DNA of 42,137 nt from Alphaproteobacteria bacterium. Its GTDB lineage: Bacteria > Pseudomonadota > Alphaproteobacteria > Rhizobiales > Xanthobacteraceae. Shown piece by piece: positions 31,551 to 40,210 of the stretch (the stretch's first letter is position 1; every line of letters begins with the position of its first letter). The stretch covers positions 1 to 42,137 of the forward strand of contig WQYW01000021.1 in assembly GCA_009781045.1 (NCBI GenBank). Direction: 5' to 3'. Below the pieces are notes generated by a model. That model was given only the letters and a program-made list of their open reading frames with translations. It had not been told where the DNA came from and ran no database searches. The position numbers and the translations under genes are program-made.

Positions 31551-33164
31551 TCAGGAGAACTGATTCATGGTGTTGTGGGCCCCGCCGGCCTTGAGGGCGG
31601 CGTCACCGGCGAAGTATTCCTTGTGATCATCGCCGATATCGGAACCGGCCATGTTCTGGTGCCTGACGCAGGCGATGCCCTGGCGGATTTCCTGACGCTG
31701 GACGTTGAGGACGTAGCCCAGCATGCCCTGCTCGCCGAAATACTCCTTCGCCAGGTTGTCGGTCGACAGCGCAGCGGTGTGGTAGGTCGGCAGCGTAATC
31801 AGGTGGTGGAAGATCCCGGCCTGAGCGGCCGCGTCCTTCTGGAAGGTGCGGATGCGCTCATCGGCCTCTCTTGCGAGATCGGTCGCGTCATAGTCGACCT
31901 TCATCAGGTCGGCACGGTTATACTGTGCCACGTCCTTGCCCGCAGCCTTCCAGGCATCATAGACCTGCTGACGGAAGTTCAGGGTCCAGTTGAAGGACGG
32001 CGAGTTGTTGTAGACCAGCTTGGCATTGGGGATGACCTTGCGGATCCGCGAGACCATGCCGCCGATCTGGCCGATATGCGGCTTCTCGGTTTCGATCCAC
32101 AACAGGTCGGCACCGTTCTGCAGCGAGGTGATGCAGTCGAGCACGCAGCGGTCCTCCCCGGTGCCGGGGCGGAACTGGTAGAGGTTGCTCGGCAGGCGCT
32201 TCGGACGCATCAGCTTGCCGTTGCGGTTGATGACGACGTCGCCGTTCGCACCGCCGCCGGCTGGGACTTCCTCACAGTCGAGGAAACTGTTGTATTGATC
32301 GCCGATGTCGCCGGGCTTGTTGCTGACGGCGATCTGCTGGGTCAGGCCGGCGCCCAGCGAGTCGGTGCGGGTGACGATGATGCCGTCTTCAACGCCGAGT
32401 TCAAGGAAGGCGTAACGCAGCGCCCGCACCTTGGCGAGGAAGACGTCATGGGGCACGGTGACCTTGCCGTCCTGGTGGCCGCACTGCTTCTCATCGGAAA
32501 CCTGATTCTCGATCTGCAGTGCGCAGGCACCGGCTTCGATCATCTTCTTGGCCAGCAGGTAGGTGGCCTCGGCATTGCCGAAACCGGCGTCGATGTCGGC
32601 GATGACGGGCACGACGTGAGTCTGGAAGTTGTCGACCTGCGCGAGCAGTGCCTTTTCGGTAGCGCTGTCACCGGCCTTGCGGGCGGCGTCGATGCCGCGG
32701 AACAGGTTGCCGAGTTCGCGTGCGTCGGCCTGGCGCAGGAAGGTGTAGAGTTCCTCAATCAGGGCGGGCACCGAGGTCTTTTCGTGCATCGACTGATCGG
32801 GCAGCGGCCCGAACTCGGAGCGCAGCGCGGCGACCATCCAGCCCGACAGATAGAGATAACGGCGATCGGTGCTGCCGCCAAAATGCTTTTTGATCGAGAT
32901 CATCTTCTGCTGGGCGATGAAGCCGTGCCAGCAGCCCAGCGACTGGGTGTATTTGGCCGGATCGGCGTCATAGGCCGCCATGTCCCTGCGCATCACCGCG
33001 GCGGTGTAGCGGGCGATGTCGAGGCCGGTGTTGAAACGGTTCTGCAGGCGCATCCGGGCCACGGCCTCCGCCTGGATGCCGTTCCAGGCATTACCTTTGC
33101 TCGTGATGAGCCTGGCGGCAGTGTCGATCTGGCTCTGATATGCAGCCGGGCGTTGATACGTCAT
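31551..33164 (-). CDS. aceA: Isocitrate lyase
   Basis: A 537-aa glyoxylate-shunt enzyme splitting isocitrate to succinate and glyoxylate. It belongs to the longer Pseudomonas-type subfamily: the catalytic-loop motif reads SDEKQCGHQDGK (KKCGH in E. coli), with ADIDAGFGN, CALQIENQ, ARTDS-like TRTDSLGAG and LVYNNSPSFNW. ATG 33162-33164 (MTYQRPAAY) is chosen because GAAGGGA lies 8-9 nt upstream; the ORF extends in frame into the regulatory region but those residues are not ICL-like. It is divergent from its probable regulator. Malate synthase is not in the window. Confidence 0.97.
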   Translation of the reverse strand: MTYQRPAAYQSQIDTAARLITSKGNAWNGIQAEAVARMRLQNRFNTGLDIARYTAAVMRRDMAAYDADPAKYTQSLGCWHGFIAQQKMISIKKHFGGSTDRRYLYLSGWMVAALRSEFGPLPDQSMHEKTSVPALIEELYTFLRQADARELGNLFRGIDAARKAGDSATEKALLAQVDNFQTHVVPVIADIDAGFGNAEATYLLAKKMIEAGACALQIENQVSDEKQCGHQDGKVTVPHDVFLAKVRALRYAFLELGVEDGIIVTRTDSLGAGLTQQIAVSNKPGDIGDQYNSFLDCEEVPAGGGANGDVVINRNGKLMRPKRLPSNLYQFRPGTGEDRCVLDCITSLQNGADLLWIETEKPHIGQIGGMVSRIRKVIPNAKLVYNNSPSFNWTLNFRQQVYDAWKAAGKDVAQYNRADLMKVDYDATDLAREADERIRTFQKDAAAQAGIFHHLITLPTYHTAALSTDNLAKEYFGEQGMLGYVLNVQRQEIRQGIACVRHQNMAGSDIGDDHKEYFAGDAALKAGGAHNTMNQFS

Positions 33165-33253
33165 GTCGCGGGTTCCCTTCGCCATCTGGTGGAATGTCGA
33201 TGGTGCGGAAAAAGCACAGCCTGGAGGCGAATGGGAGGCGGTTCGGAGATAAC

Positions 33254-33283
33254 TTGTCATACTTTACAAAGCTTCCGTGTAAT
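33254..33283 (+). promoter_or_regulatory. Putative sigma-70 promoter of scfR
   Basis: TTGTCA (33254-33259) and TGTAAT (33278-33283), 5/6 matches each, are separated by 18 bp. Transcription would start near 33290, inside the palindrome at 33285-33301, and about 28 nt upstream of the ATG. Confidence 0.6.
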
Positions 33284-33301
33284 AATGTAAGAATCTTACA
33301 T
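33264..33301. promoter_or_regulatory. Paired TTACA/TGTAA operators between aceA and scfR
   Basis: ATGTAAGA-A-TCTTACAT (33285-33301) is a perfect 17-bp palindrome. A second inverted pair, TTACA (33264-33268) and TGTAA (33278-33282), lies next to it. Four half-sites in the 150-bp divergent promoter region suggest binding of dimeric ScfR to control both aceA and itself. The protein-site link is inferred. Confidence 0.65.
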
Positions 33302-33317
33302 CCGGGAGATTCCACCC

Positions 33318-34793
33318 ATGGCAACACCGATGGCGACAACTTCTGTGCGATCGGTATTCATGGGGCCCCGACTGCGGCGGATTCGCCGTGAAAAAGGGCT
33401 GACCCAGGCCGATATGGCCAGTGATCTGGGGATTTCCGCCTCTTATGTTGCCCTGCTCGAGCGCAACCAGCGGCCGGTGACGGCGGACATGCTGTTGCGA
33501 CTGGCTCGCGCCTACCGCATCGACATTGCCGACCTTGCCGATGATGGCGGCGCCGACCATGCGGCACGGATGCAGACCGTGCTCAAGGACCCGATGTTCG
33601 CCGATATCGACATGCCGACCCTCGAGGTCAGCGATGTCGCCACCAGCTATCCCGGGATTACGGAAGCATTTCTGCGCCTTTACACCGCCTATCGGGAGGA
33701 ACAGCTGGCGCTGGCGGATCGCGGCGCCCAGAGCATCCTGGGGGGCAGTGCCGCGGGCGCCCAGCGCGATGATACGAGCGACAGCCATGACCCGGTGGGT
33801 GAGGTGCGCCGCTTTCTTGCCGCACGCCGCAATAATTTTCCCACCCTGGATGACGCCGCCGAGCGCCTGAGCCAGGTCGCCGGCGGCCAGAGCGGCTTCA
33901 TCCAGCGCCTCAGGCTCAGCCATAATCTCAATGTGCGCTATCTGCCGCCGGAGGTCATGCTGGGCTCGACCAGGCGGGTCGATGGTCACCGCCACCAGCT
34001 TCTGCTCAATGATTCGCTCGATACCGCCAGCCTGAATTTCCAGCTCGCCCAGCAGCTGGTCTATCTGGAGATGGAGGGCGAGATTGCTGCCGCGCTCCAG
34101 GAGGGGCATTTCGTCACCCGCAATGGCGAGTTGCTGGCGCGGCGTGCTTTGGCAGGCTACGCCGCCGCCGCTCTGATCATGCCCTATTCGACCTTCGCCA
34201 GGGCCGCCGAGGCGCGGCATTATGATCTGGAGGCCCTGGCGCGGCAGTTCGGCACCAGCTTTGAACAGACCGCCCACCGCATCACCACGCTGCAGCGGCC
34301 GGGACAGGAGAAGGTGCCGTTTTTTCTGATTCGGGTCGATCCCGCCGGCAATGTTTCCAAGCTGCTCGACGGCGCCGGCTTCCCCTTCGCCCGCCATGGC
34401 GGGGCCTGCCCGCTGTGGTCGGTCCACCGGGTGTTCTCAACCCCACGCCAGATTGTCACCCAGTGGCTCGAACTGCCGGATGGCCTGCGCTTTTTCTCGA
34501 TCGCCCGTACCGTGATCGCGGGCGGCGGTGCCTTCGCCGCCCTTCGCGTCGAGCGCGCCATTGCGGTGGGCTGCGCCGCCGAACATGCCAACCGTCTGAT
34601 CTATACCCGCGACCCGTCCGGGCCGGATGGGAAAGCGGCAACACCGGCGCCAGTCCCGACCCCGATCGGCGTCACCTGCCGGGTCTGCCATCGTCCCCAA
34701 TGCGCGGCGCGATCGGCGCTGCCGATCGGTCGTGAACTTCTGCCCGACGATTACCGTCGCCTCAGTGTGCCTTTCGGTTTCTCCGACAGCTGA
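33318..34793 (+). CDS. Short-chain fatty acyl regulator family protein (XRE-HTH, ImmA/IrrE-like, DUF2083)
   Basis: A 491-aa regulator of the ScfR/RamB/PrpR type. An N-terminal XRE helix-turn-helix lies at about residues 17-72 (RLRRIRREKGLTQADMASDL, SYVALLERNQRPVT). The central ImmA/IrrE-like region follows (about 165-300), but its zinc-protease HExxH is not preserved. The C-terminal DUF2083-type domain has GGACPLWSVHRVF and a cysteine cluster near the end (VTCRVCHRPQCAAR). Such proteins sense acyl-CoA and control glyoxylate-shunt or propionate genes; placement opposite aceA fits. ATG 33318 is the first of several Met codons. The last 36 codons and downstream DNA are duplicated at 38310. Confidence 0.92.
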   Translation: MATPMATTSVRSVFMGPRLRRIRREKGLTQADMASDLGISASYVALLERNQRPVTADMLLRLARAYRIDIADLADDGGADHAARMQTVLKDPMFADIDMPTLEVSDVATSYPGITEAFLRLYTAYREEQLALADRGAQSILGGSAAGAQRDDTSDSHDPVGEVRRFLAARRNNFPTLDDAAERLSQVAGGQSGFIQRLRLSHNLNVRYLPPEVMLGSTRRVDGHRHQLLLNDSLDTASLNFQLAQQLVYLEMEGEIAAALQEGHFVTRNGELLARRALAGYAAAALIMPYSTFARAAEARHYDLEALARQFGTSFEQTAHRITTLQRPGQEKVPFFLIRVDPAGNVSKLLDGAGFPFARHGGACPLWSVHRVFSTPRQIVTQWLELPDGLRFFSIARTVIAGGGAFAALRVERAIAVGCAAEHANRLIYTRDPSGPDGKAATPAPVPTPIGVTCRVCHRPQCAARSALPIGRELLPDDYRRLSVPFGFSDS

Positions 34794-34894
34794 TCTGCAA
34801 GGCCTGCGGGGATTGCAGATTGCAGCAGCCGGGCTTGCCGGAGCACCGGAAAAGCGCCTATGGCGGGCGAAATTTAGAAAAATGACAATTCCGG
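34683..34894 (+). repeat. Direct repeat copy 1: scfR 3' end and downstream flank
   Basis: 212 bp covering the last 36 scfR codons, the stop and ~100 bp downstream. It is about 94% identical to 38310-38522 by eye (offset 3627; no indel until a single base near 34872). Four of the five coding differences are silent. Both copies include an 8-bp hairpin (ATCTGCAA 34793-34800 with TTGCAGAT 34813-34820) just after the stop. Confidence 0.9.
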
Positions 34895-34987
34895 TTTGCG
34901 ATCGCTTTGGCCAATTGCGGATTGTCACCTCACAGAACTCAATGCGCCTTCAGAACGCCTGGGACAAAAGCCCGAAATCCGACGACG

Positions 34988-36346
34988 TCACGGGGTGAGC
35001 GTCCGTGCGACCCGGAACCCGTTGTCGAAGCGCCGTACAAAGGAACTGGCTTCCTTGCGCATGGCCGCTCGGAGTTCCCACGCAGCGTTGTTCCAGGAAC
35101 CGCCGCGAAGCACCATGCCGGAACATTCTCCAGTTGTCCAAGCCGAACCATCTGTTGGCCTGCCGCGACAGCAATAGCCGTCGTGCAAACAGTCTTCCAC
35201 CCACTCAGAGACATTGCCGTGAACCTGGTAGAGGCCGAACGGGTTGGCCTCGAACGACTCGACGGGTAATGTCGCATGCCGAGTTTGACTCTTGACCCCA
35301 CCCTCTTGGGTGAGGTCTTTGCCATAATTCGCCTGTTTGGGCGAAATGCGCAGCCCCCACCAGAACGGCGTCGTCGTCCCGGCGCGGGCTGCATATTCCC
35401 ACTCCGCCTCGCTCAACAGACGGTAGTCTTTCCCGGTGTTTTTGGACAACCACGACAGATAGCGCTTCGCATCCTCCCACGACACGTTGATCACTGGTCG
35501 CCGGCCACGGCCCCAGCCCCTGTCGTCGGGCTTGTAGCCGGCGCAACCGCCTTCGGAAGCACAGGCATCCCACTCCTCAAAAGTCACCGCAAACCGACCG
35601 ACCGCAAACGGTCGTGCGATCGTGATCCTATGTTGCGGACCCTCTTGACCCATTCTTCCTTTTTCGCTTTCAGGCGAGCCCATTATGAACGAACCCGGTG
35701 GTACGACCACCATCTCCGGGCACCCTTTGTCGCACTCCTTGAACACGTCCTTCGGTTTCAGGGAGTGCTCCGCCGCTGCTGAAAGCGGGCAGGCCTCGCG
35801 TGAGGAAGACGGCGCATCTATCGCTTCGCTCGCACAGGGTGAAGCCGCTACCGCGGGCGGCGTGGTCGCCAGTGCCTCATCCGCCACTCCCGCAGCAAAC
35901 TGTGGACCACGAACGGAGAGCATCTCAAAGGAAGGACCAACCCAGATGTCGATGCCACGACAGGATTTCACTGCAAAGCGAAACGTCCCTGGTGGCAGTG
36001 GTGCGCCGGACCGGCGGAGCCTGGAGCACTGAGGCTCGCCAACGTCTCCGGACCATGGTGGCGGCACCAGAGCTGTATCAGCCTGGAGCGTGATGCATTT
36101 GTTTGCCATCCGTCCCACATCCTCCTGCGGTGTCTTTCCGCAGTCGAGGAGACTAACATTGTCCACATCAATCCACCGGCCATCGACCAATTGTTGTACA
36201 TCCACAGTGTTCGATAGTGAGACTTCAGCTCCCTTGGCAAGGATGCCGAAATAGCCGGGGTCGAAATTGCGGATGTAAATGGTCTGCGCATCACAGACGG
36301 GTGTGAACAAGCCGGAAAACAGCGCTGCGAACGCAAGTCGTTTCAT
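34988..36346 (-). CDS. Secreted FGE-like (SUMF1 domain) protein, second paralogue
   Basis: A 452-aa protein: signal peptide (MKRLAFAALFSGLFTPVCDA), ~180 residues of a novel N-terminal region with several cysteines (LLDCGKTPQEDVGRMANKCI), and an FGE-sulfatase domain (about 205-450). The domain closely parallels the protein at 17759: GCPEMVVVPPGSFIMGS, FAVGRFAVTFEEWDACA, YRLLSEAEWEYAARAG, VHGNVSEWVEDC. After VLRGGSW comes NNAAWELRAAMR, so both copper cysteines of real FGEs are missing. The ATG overlaps the stop of the upstream partner gene by 1 bp (TGATG), implying coupled translation. The operon lies inside the repeat-bracketed insert. Function unknown. Confidence 0.88.
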   Translation of the reverse strand: MKRLAFAALFSGLFTPVCDAQTIYIRNFDPGYFGILAKGAEVSLSNTVDVQQLVDGRWIDVDNVSLLDCGKTPQEDVGRMANKCITLQADTALVPPPWSGDVGEPQCSRLRRSGAPLPPGTFRFAVKSCRGIDIWVGPSFEMLSVRGPQFAAGVADEALATTPPAVAASPCASEAIDAPSSSREACPLSAAAEHSLKPKDVFKECDKGCPEMVVVPPGSFIMGSPESEKGRMGQEGPQHRITIARPFAVGRFAVTFEEWDACASEGGCAGYKPDDRGWGRGRRPVINVSWEDAKRYLSWLSKNTGKDYRLLSEAEWEYAARAGTTTPFWWGLRISPKQANYGKDLTQEGGVKSQTRHATLPVESFEANPFGLYQVHGNVSEWVEDCLHDGYCCRGRPTDGSAWTTGECSGMVLRGGSWNNAAWELRAAMRKEASSFVRRFDNGFRVARTLTP

Positions 36347-37325
36347 CAACGCCTCACATCGAAAGTTGTCCAGACCGGGCTCTCCCGGCGATTCTGCGGA
36401 TTTTGGAGCGCTTCCTCCATCATTGTGTTGCAGCTTCGCTCAGTTCGATGGAAGGCTCGCTCGACACGCGGGTCTGGGAACCCACTGCCCCTTCCGATCA
36501 TTGCAACGGGGCCAACACTGGCACGGGTTCCAGATCCGATGGGAATGACATGGAAAGCAGGGATGGATTGATCCGGATCATGTGATCCGTTGGGCACCTG
36601 CGGCTGGAAGGTCGCCTCCCAACGGACGTTCCAATAGACGGCGGCAAGATGATGAAACTCATGCTGCGGGTCCCGCACGCTTAGGATCGTGCAGAAAAAC
36701 AACTCAAGCTGAGCGGCGGATAGGTAGTTAGGTCTATTTGTGATTGAGTTTCTCTCAACGAGGTTACATTCATCCTTGGGATCGTCGCGATAGACGACGT
36801 CAATGCGTTTTGGAAAATTCGGACCATCGTAGCTCTTGACTGCTTCGGTACCAACCCTGGTGACAAAGAAATCGCCTGGCGCCGGTGTGTGTTTACAATC
36901 GAGGCAGGGTTCCGGCGGACGGGCAGGCAGGCGTCCCCGCTGAATCAGGAGACTGCCGTCCGAATTCTGGAGACCTCGGTAACTGTACCAATTTGTCTCC
37001 ATCCACTGAACCTGGACAAAACCGACTGTCCAGTCTGTGGCGAGCCTTCTGTCGATGTGACCAGTGAGCGTCACATGACCTTCAAACTGAACTAAGTTGC
37101 TCCCAAAACGCATCGTGTTCCCTGGCACGAGCGTCGGATTGGGGGCTGGTGTTCTGGAGAAGAGCGGGGGGGGGGCGAAGGCAGTTCCCCGATCATGTCC
37201 TTGCGCAACGATTCCTGCCTGTTCATTTCTGCTACCGGATCGACCATCGGACGAGCAGGGGCATTTACAGTGGGGAGTTGGTTCACTCTCAGCACTACAG
37301 AACTGCGGTTAATGCTTACAGTCAT
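36346..37325 (-). pseudogene. Unknown protein interrupted at a G9 tract (partner of the FGE-like protein)
   Basis: Two minus-strand frames make one plausible product. The first starts at ATG 37323-37325 (AGAGG 5 nt upstream) and reads MTVSINRSSVVLRVNQLP through MIGELPSPPP. At a run of nine G (C on the coding strand, 37166-37174) the frame must shift to continue as LFSRTPAPNPTLVPGNTMRF to the stop at 36346. G10 or G7 would restore a ~326-aa product. The C-terminal part (260 aa from GTG 37128) has a region rich in Trp (VQVQWMETNWYSYRG), a CxxC (PCLDCKH) and FHHLAAVYWNVRWEATF. No family is recognised and no signal peptide is seen. The frameshift may be phase variation, inactivation or a base-calling error. 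Confidence 0.65.
37166..37174. repeat. G9 homopolymer tract within a coding region
   Basis: Nine consecutive G residues lie exactly where the two reading frames of the partner gene would join. Poly-G tracts of this length are prone to slipped-strand mispairing. Confidence 0.85.
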
Positions 37326-38309
37326 GTCAACCTCTGTTGTGATCATAGATGGGCCGCTTTACTGCGACGTCAGGCTATTCATGTCCGCTCGGAATGCCGG
37401 TATGTTCATGTTTATTCGTTGCGCTTTGAAATCTCTGATTGTTCTCAAAGGATGGTGTGAAGCGTCAATAATGAAAATGGCTCAATTAAGGCATTACGTG
37501 TTTTGTGGTCCAGATTTTTGCGTCTTCCGTGAATCCTGTCGTGGAACCTGAAATCGGCAGTTGGGAGGGGTCGCTGAAGCGCCAAGCCCCTGATATGATT
37601 CCGCATTCGGCATGGCGTCAATTTTCAGCGTTCGGAAGCCTCACCCTCCGGTCCCTCGATGTGAGCAATCTGGGGTTGCAACCAGTCCAACGGACCCGGT
37701 CCAGGTCGACACCCTCGCCGGGCAGATCACCGTCATGTCGTTTTCCGGTCGCATTTTGGTCAATTTTGTGACTTGTCGATTCCCGTGGTGGTTCGAACAT
37801 GGGGAGCGAAGATCGGGGATGATGAAGCATATGAACTCTGCCAGTTTGGGGTTCGTATCGGGGCGGGCAGGAACGTCTGCAGTGTTTGCGTTGACAACCC
37901 GTGACGTCCTACGTCCTGCACTTCGATACCCTCGTGGTCGGTTGCATCGGAAGTGACGACACCAGATTCGACTTCGAAACCAGGCTCCTTCATCCTTCAT
38001 CGGGCGACGGATCGCCGGCCGTATCCTCGGTTGGAGTTTCGACACGACGGCAGACCTTTCTCCTTTTGAACGATCCAACGGAAATTGGCGGATATGAAGT
38101 CAAGCCGGCGAGAGATTCTCTCGGTGACCAATTCGTACATGTAGCCTTCCGGACATGGTGCAAGGCGTAAGGTCCGGTTCAATGATCACTGATCACCTCA
38201 ACCGCGGGAATGTCCCCTTGCTTCGTCCAATTCGACAGGCGTGCGGGGTTTGTCGCTCTTCTTCCTCTTCGGAGCATCTCTTGCCTTGCTGACGGTGTCA
38301 CCTGCGCAG
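37326..38309. other. Long region of the insert without an assignable gene
   Basis: 984 bp that looks less GC-rich than the neighbouring housekeeping genes. Short ORFs occur on both strands (e.g. plus 37901-38170 ending GDQFVHVAFRTWCKA; minus 37760-37993 starting MKEPGFEVESGVV). None has a clear ribosome-binding site or family match. It may be decayed accessory DNA. Confidence 0.4.
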
Positions 38310-38522
38310 GTCTGCCATCGTCCCCAATGCGCGGCGCGTTCGGCACTGCCGATCGGTCGTGAACTTCTGCCCGACGACTACCGTCGCCTCAGTGTGCCTT
38401 TCGGCTTCTCCGACCGCTGATCTGCAAGACCGGCGGGGATTGCAGATTGCAGCAGCCGGTCTTGCCGGAGCACCGGAAAAGCGCCTATGGCGGGCGAAAA
38501 GATAGAAAAATGACAGTTCCGG
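38310..38522 (+). repeat. Direct repeat copy 2: detached scfR 3' end and flank
   Basis: The first 111 bp (38310-38420) encode VCHRPQCAARSALPIGRELL and continue to a TGA, i.e. the last 36 residues of ScfR with one replacement (final Ser to Arg). It lacks the rest of the gene. An extra base just upstream (CACCTGCGCAGG versus CACCTGCCGG) marks the breakpoint. The non-coding part carries the same post-stop hairpin. Confidence 0.9.
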
Positions 38523-38629
38523 CGTGTGAACCGCTGTCCACATTTTTTCGGTTTCGACGATTGCACAATCGAATTGCCGTATCGGGAGCGGGATTTGCCC
38601 GGATCGGGCCTTGCGGACAAGAGGCGGGA

Positions 38630-39274
38630 ATGGCGACCAACAGACAACGGACCGAGAAAGTCACACCCGTGCGTAGGAGGCGGGCGATTGAACTTGCCAC
38701 CGACGTGGCCAGGCGGGACGTGAGCGCGCTCAAGGCCGGCCGACCCGTTCCCAGGATGGTGCTTGCGAATCGCGATGTACTGACGCTGCACAACAAACTT
38801 CCCGGCGATCTGCCGACCTACTACATGAACCGTCTCTTCACCTGCCATGACTGCGGCAAAGAGGAGATCTGGACCGCCCGGGAACAGCGCTGGTGGTTTG
38901 AGGTCCTGCACCGCTCGATCCGGAGCGTGGCGCTGCGTTGCTCCGCCTGCCGCAAGGCCCGGCGCGGTTTGGTCGGCGTTGGTGCCAACCTGCTGCGTGA
39001 ACAATGCGCCCGTTTGCGCAGCCTCGCGGAAAGACCGCCGTCTCCTGCGGCCTTGGCGGAGATTAAAGACGCGCTCAACAGCAAATGGTGGGGAGTGCGC
39101 ATCGCCGCGATACAGACGCTTGGCCGCTGGGGCGGTGCGGAGGAGGTGGCACGACTGGAGGCCATCGTCGCCACGGGGCGCGCAGCGCGAAAGTGCTGGG
39201 GCCGCGACTGGGAGGTTCTTGCAGGACGGGTGGCCGACAAGGCACTGAGGCGGCTCTTCCCGGATCGCTCCTGA
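38630..39274 (+). CDS. Zinc-ribbon protein with C-terminal HEAT-like segment
   Basis: A 214-aa cytosolic protein. Residues 1-60 are basic with conserved-looking segments (RRDVSALKAGRPVPRMVLAN, LTLHNKLPGDLPTYYMN). Residues 63-105 form a four-cysteine zinc ribbon of the zf-trcl type (FTCHDCGKEEIWTAREQRWW and LRCSACRKARRG). The C-terminal part resembles a HEAT repeat (KDALNSKWWGVRIAAIQTLG, GAEEVARLEAI), a protein-interaction element. ATG 38630 is preferred (GAGGCGGGA upstream); the ORF is open back to 38447, inside the repeat. It probably lay next to scfR before the insertion. Function unknown. Confidence 0.8.
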   Translation: MATNRQRTEKVTPVRRRRAIELATDVARRDVSALKAGRPVPRMVLANRDVLTLHNKLPGDLPTYYMNRLFTCHDCGKEEIWTAREQRWWFEVLHRSIRSVALRCSACRKARRGLVGVGANLLREQCARLRSLAERPPSPAALAEIKDALNSKWWGVRIAAIQTLGRWGGAEEVARLEAIVATGRAARKCWGRDWEVLAGRVADKALRRLFPDRS

Positions 39275-39562
39275 AAGACGCGATCATTGATCTTCAAAGC
39301 CTTGGTCGGGGTTTCGTAGCCGGAAGAAGAGGCAGGGCGGCTTTGTCAGATGAGAGCTATGGGAAGGGAGCAGGAGAAAGGCGCTGACGCGTGTGCGCCG
39401 GTCTTGCTGATCGGGGGTGAATCAGGCGACAGTTTCAACCGGGAGGTGGAGAATCTTTCAAAAAAACGACGGGGTTACGACCCGGGGGGCGCAGTTTTTC
39501 GAAAAGCTCCAGGCCTGTTGGATCAGGAAGCGGCAGTTTTTGCTACTTTCCAGTTTCCAGCT

Positions 39563-40210
39563 TCAAGTTATGGTGACGCCGTCACGTCCCTTGATCACGC
39601 GATAGTAGTTCCACCACAGATGCGCCGCCGCACCACGCAAGGGGCGCCAGGCTTCGGCGAGGCGTGCCATCTGTGCAGTCGTGGGCCGGGCCGGGAGTTC
39701 AAACCCGATACGGATGCTTTCCTGGAGTGCGAGATCGCCGACCGGCCAGGCGTCGCTATGACCGAGGCAGAACAGAAGATAGAGATCGGCGGTCCAGGGC
39801 CCGATGCCGGGCAATGTCACCAGGGTCTTGTGTGCTTCCTCGGCGCTTGCGCCTGTGAGCGCGTCAAGGTCGAGCCGGCCGTGAGCGAGTTCGCCGGCGA
39901 GATTTTTCAGGGTCTTGATCTTGGCGGCCGAGAGGCCGAGCCGGGCCAGGCGCTCGGAGCGGGCGCGGCGCACCAAATGCGGGTCAAAGGGCTTGAAAGC
40001 GGCGCTGAGCCGGCCCCAGATCGCGCCCGCGCTTGCGGTCGACAGCTGCTGGCCGCAGATGATCTGCGCCAGTCCGGCAAAGCCCGCCGGGCGGCGGCGC
40101 AAGGTCGGCATGCCGGCGGCCTCAAGCACCGCTTCAAGGCGTCGGTCGCCGCGGCAAAGCCGGGTGATGGCGGCATCAAGATCGGCCTGGGATGCAATGC
40201 AATGGGTCAT
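39563..40210 (-). CDS. DNA-3-methyladenine glycosylase II (AlkA-type, HhH-GPD)
   Basis: A 215-aa base-excision repair glycosylase removing alkylated purines. The domain spans most of the protein: AGLAQIICGQQLSTASAGAI near the N-terminus, the helix-hairpin-helix LVTLPGIGPWTADL, and the catalytic Asp in WPVGDLALQES. It lacks the extra N-terminal domain of E. coli AlkA, as in many short homologues. ATG 40208-40210 (MTHCIASQADL) is preferred; the ORF extends 31 codons upstream with Pro/Ser-rich sequence that looks non-conserved. No Ada-like regulator is nearby. Confidence 0.92.
   Translation of the reverse strand: MTHCIASQADLDAAITRLCRGDRRLEAVLEAAGMPTLRRRPAGFAGLAQIICGQQLSTASAGAIWGRLSAAFKPFDPHLVRRARSERLARLGLSAAKIKTLKNLAGELAHGRLDLDALTGASAEEAHKTLVTLPGIGPWTADLYLLFCLGHSDAWPVGDLALQESIRIGFELPARPTTAQMARLAEAWRPLRGAAAHLWWNYYRVIKGRDGVTIT

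Noticed and set aside
31575..33290. 571-aa plus-strand ORF opposite isocitrate lyase
   Set aside because: It mirrors aceA codons, has no family match and would run against a strongly conserved gene and its terminators.
17759..36346. Diversity-generating retroelement using the two FGE-like proteins as targets
   Set aside because: No reverse transcriptase and no template/variable repeat pair exists in the window. The C-terminal segments of the two genes are not near-identical repeats.
37790..37798. GGTTCGAAC, a T-arm-like string suggesting a tRNA or att site
   Set aside because: No acceptor or anticodon stem can be formed around it.
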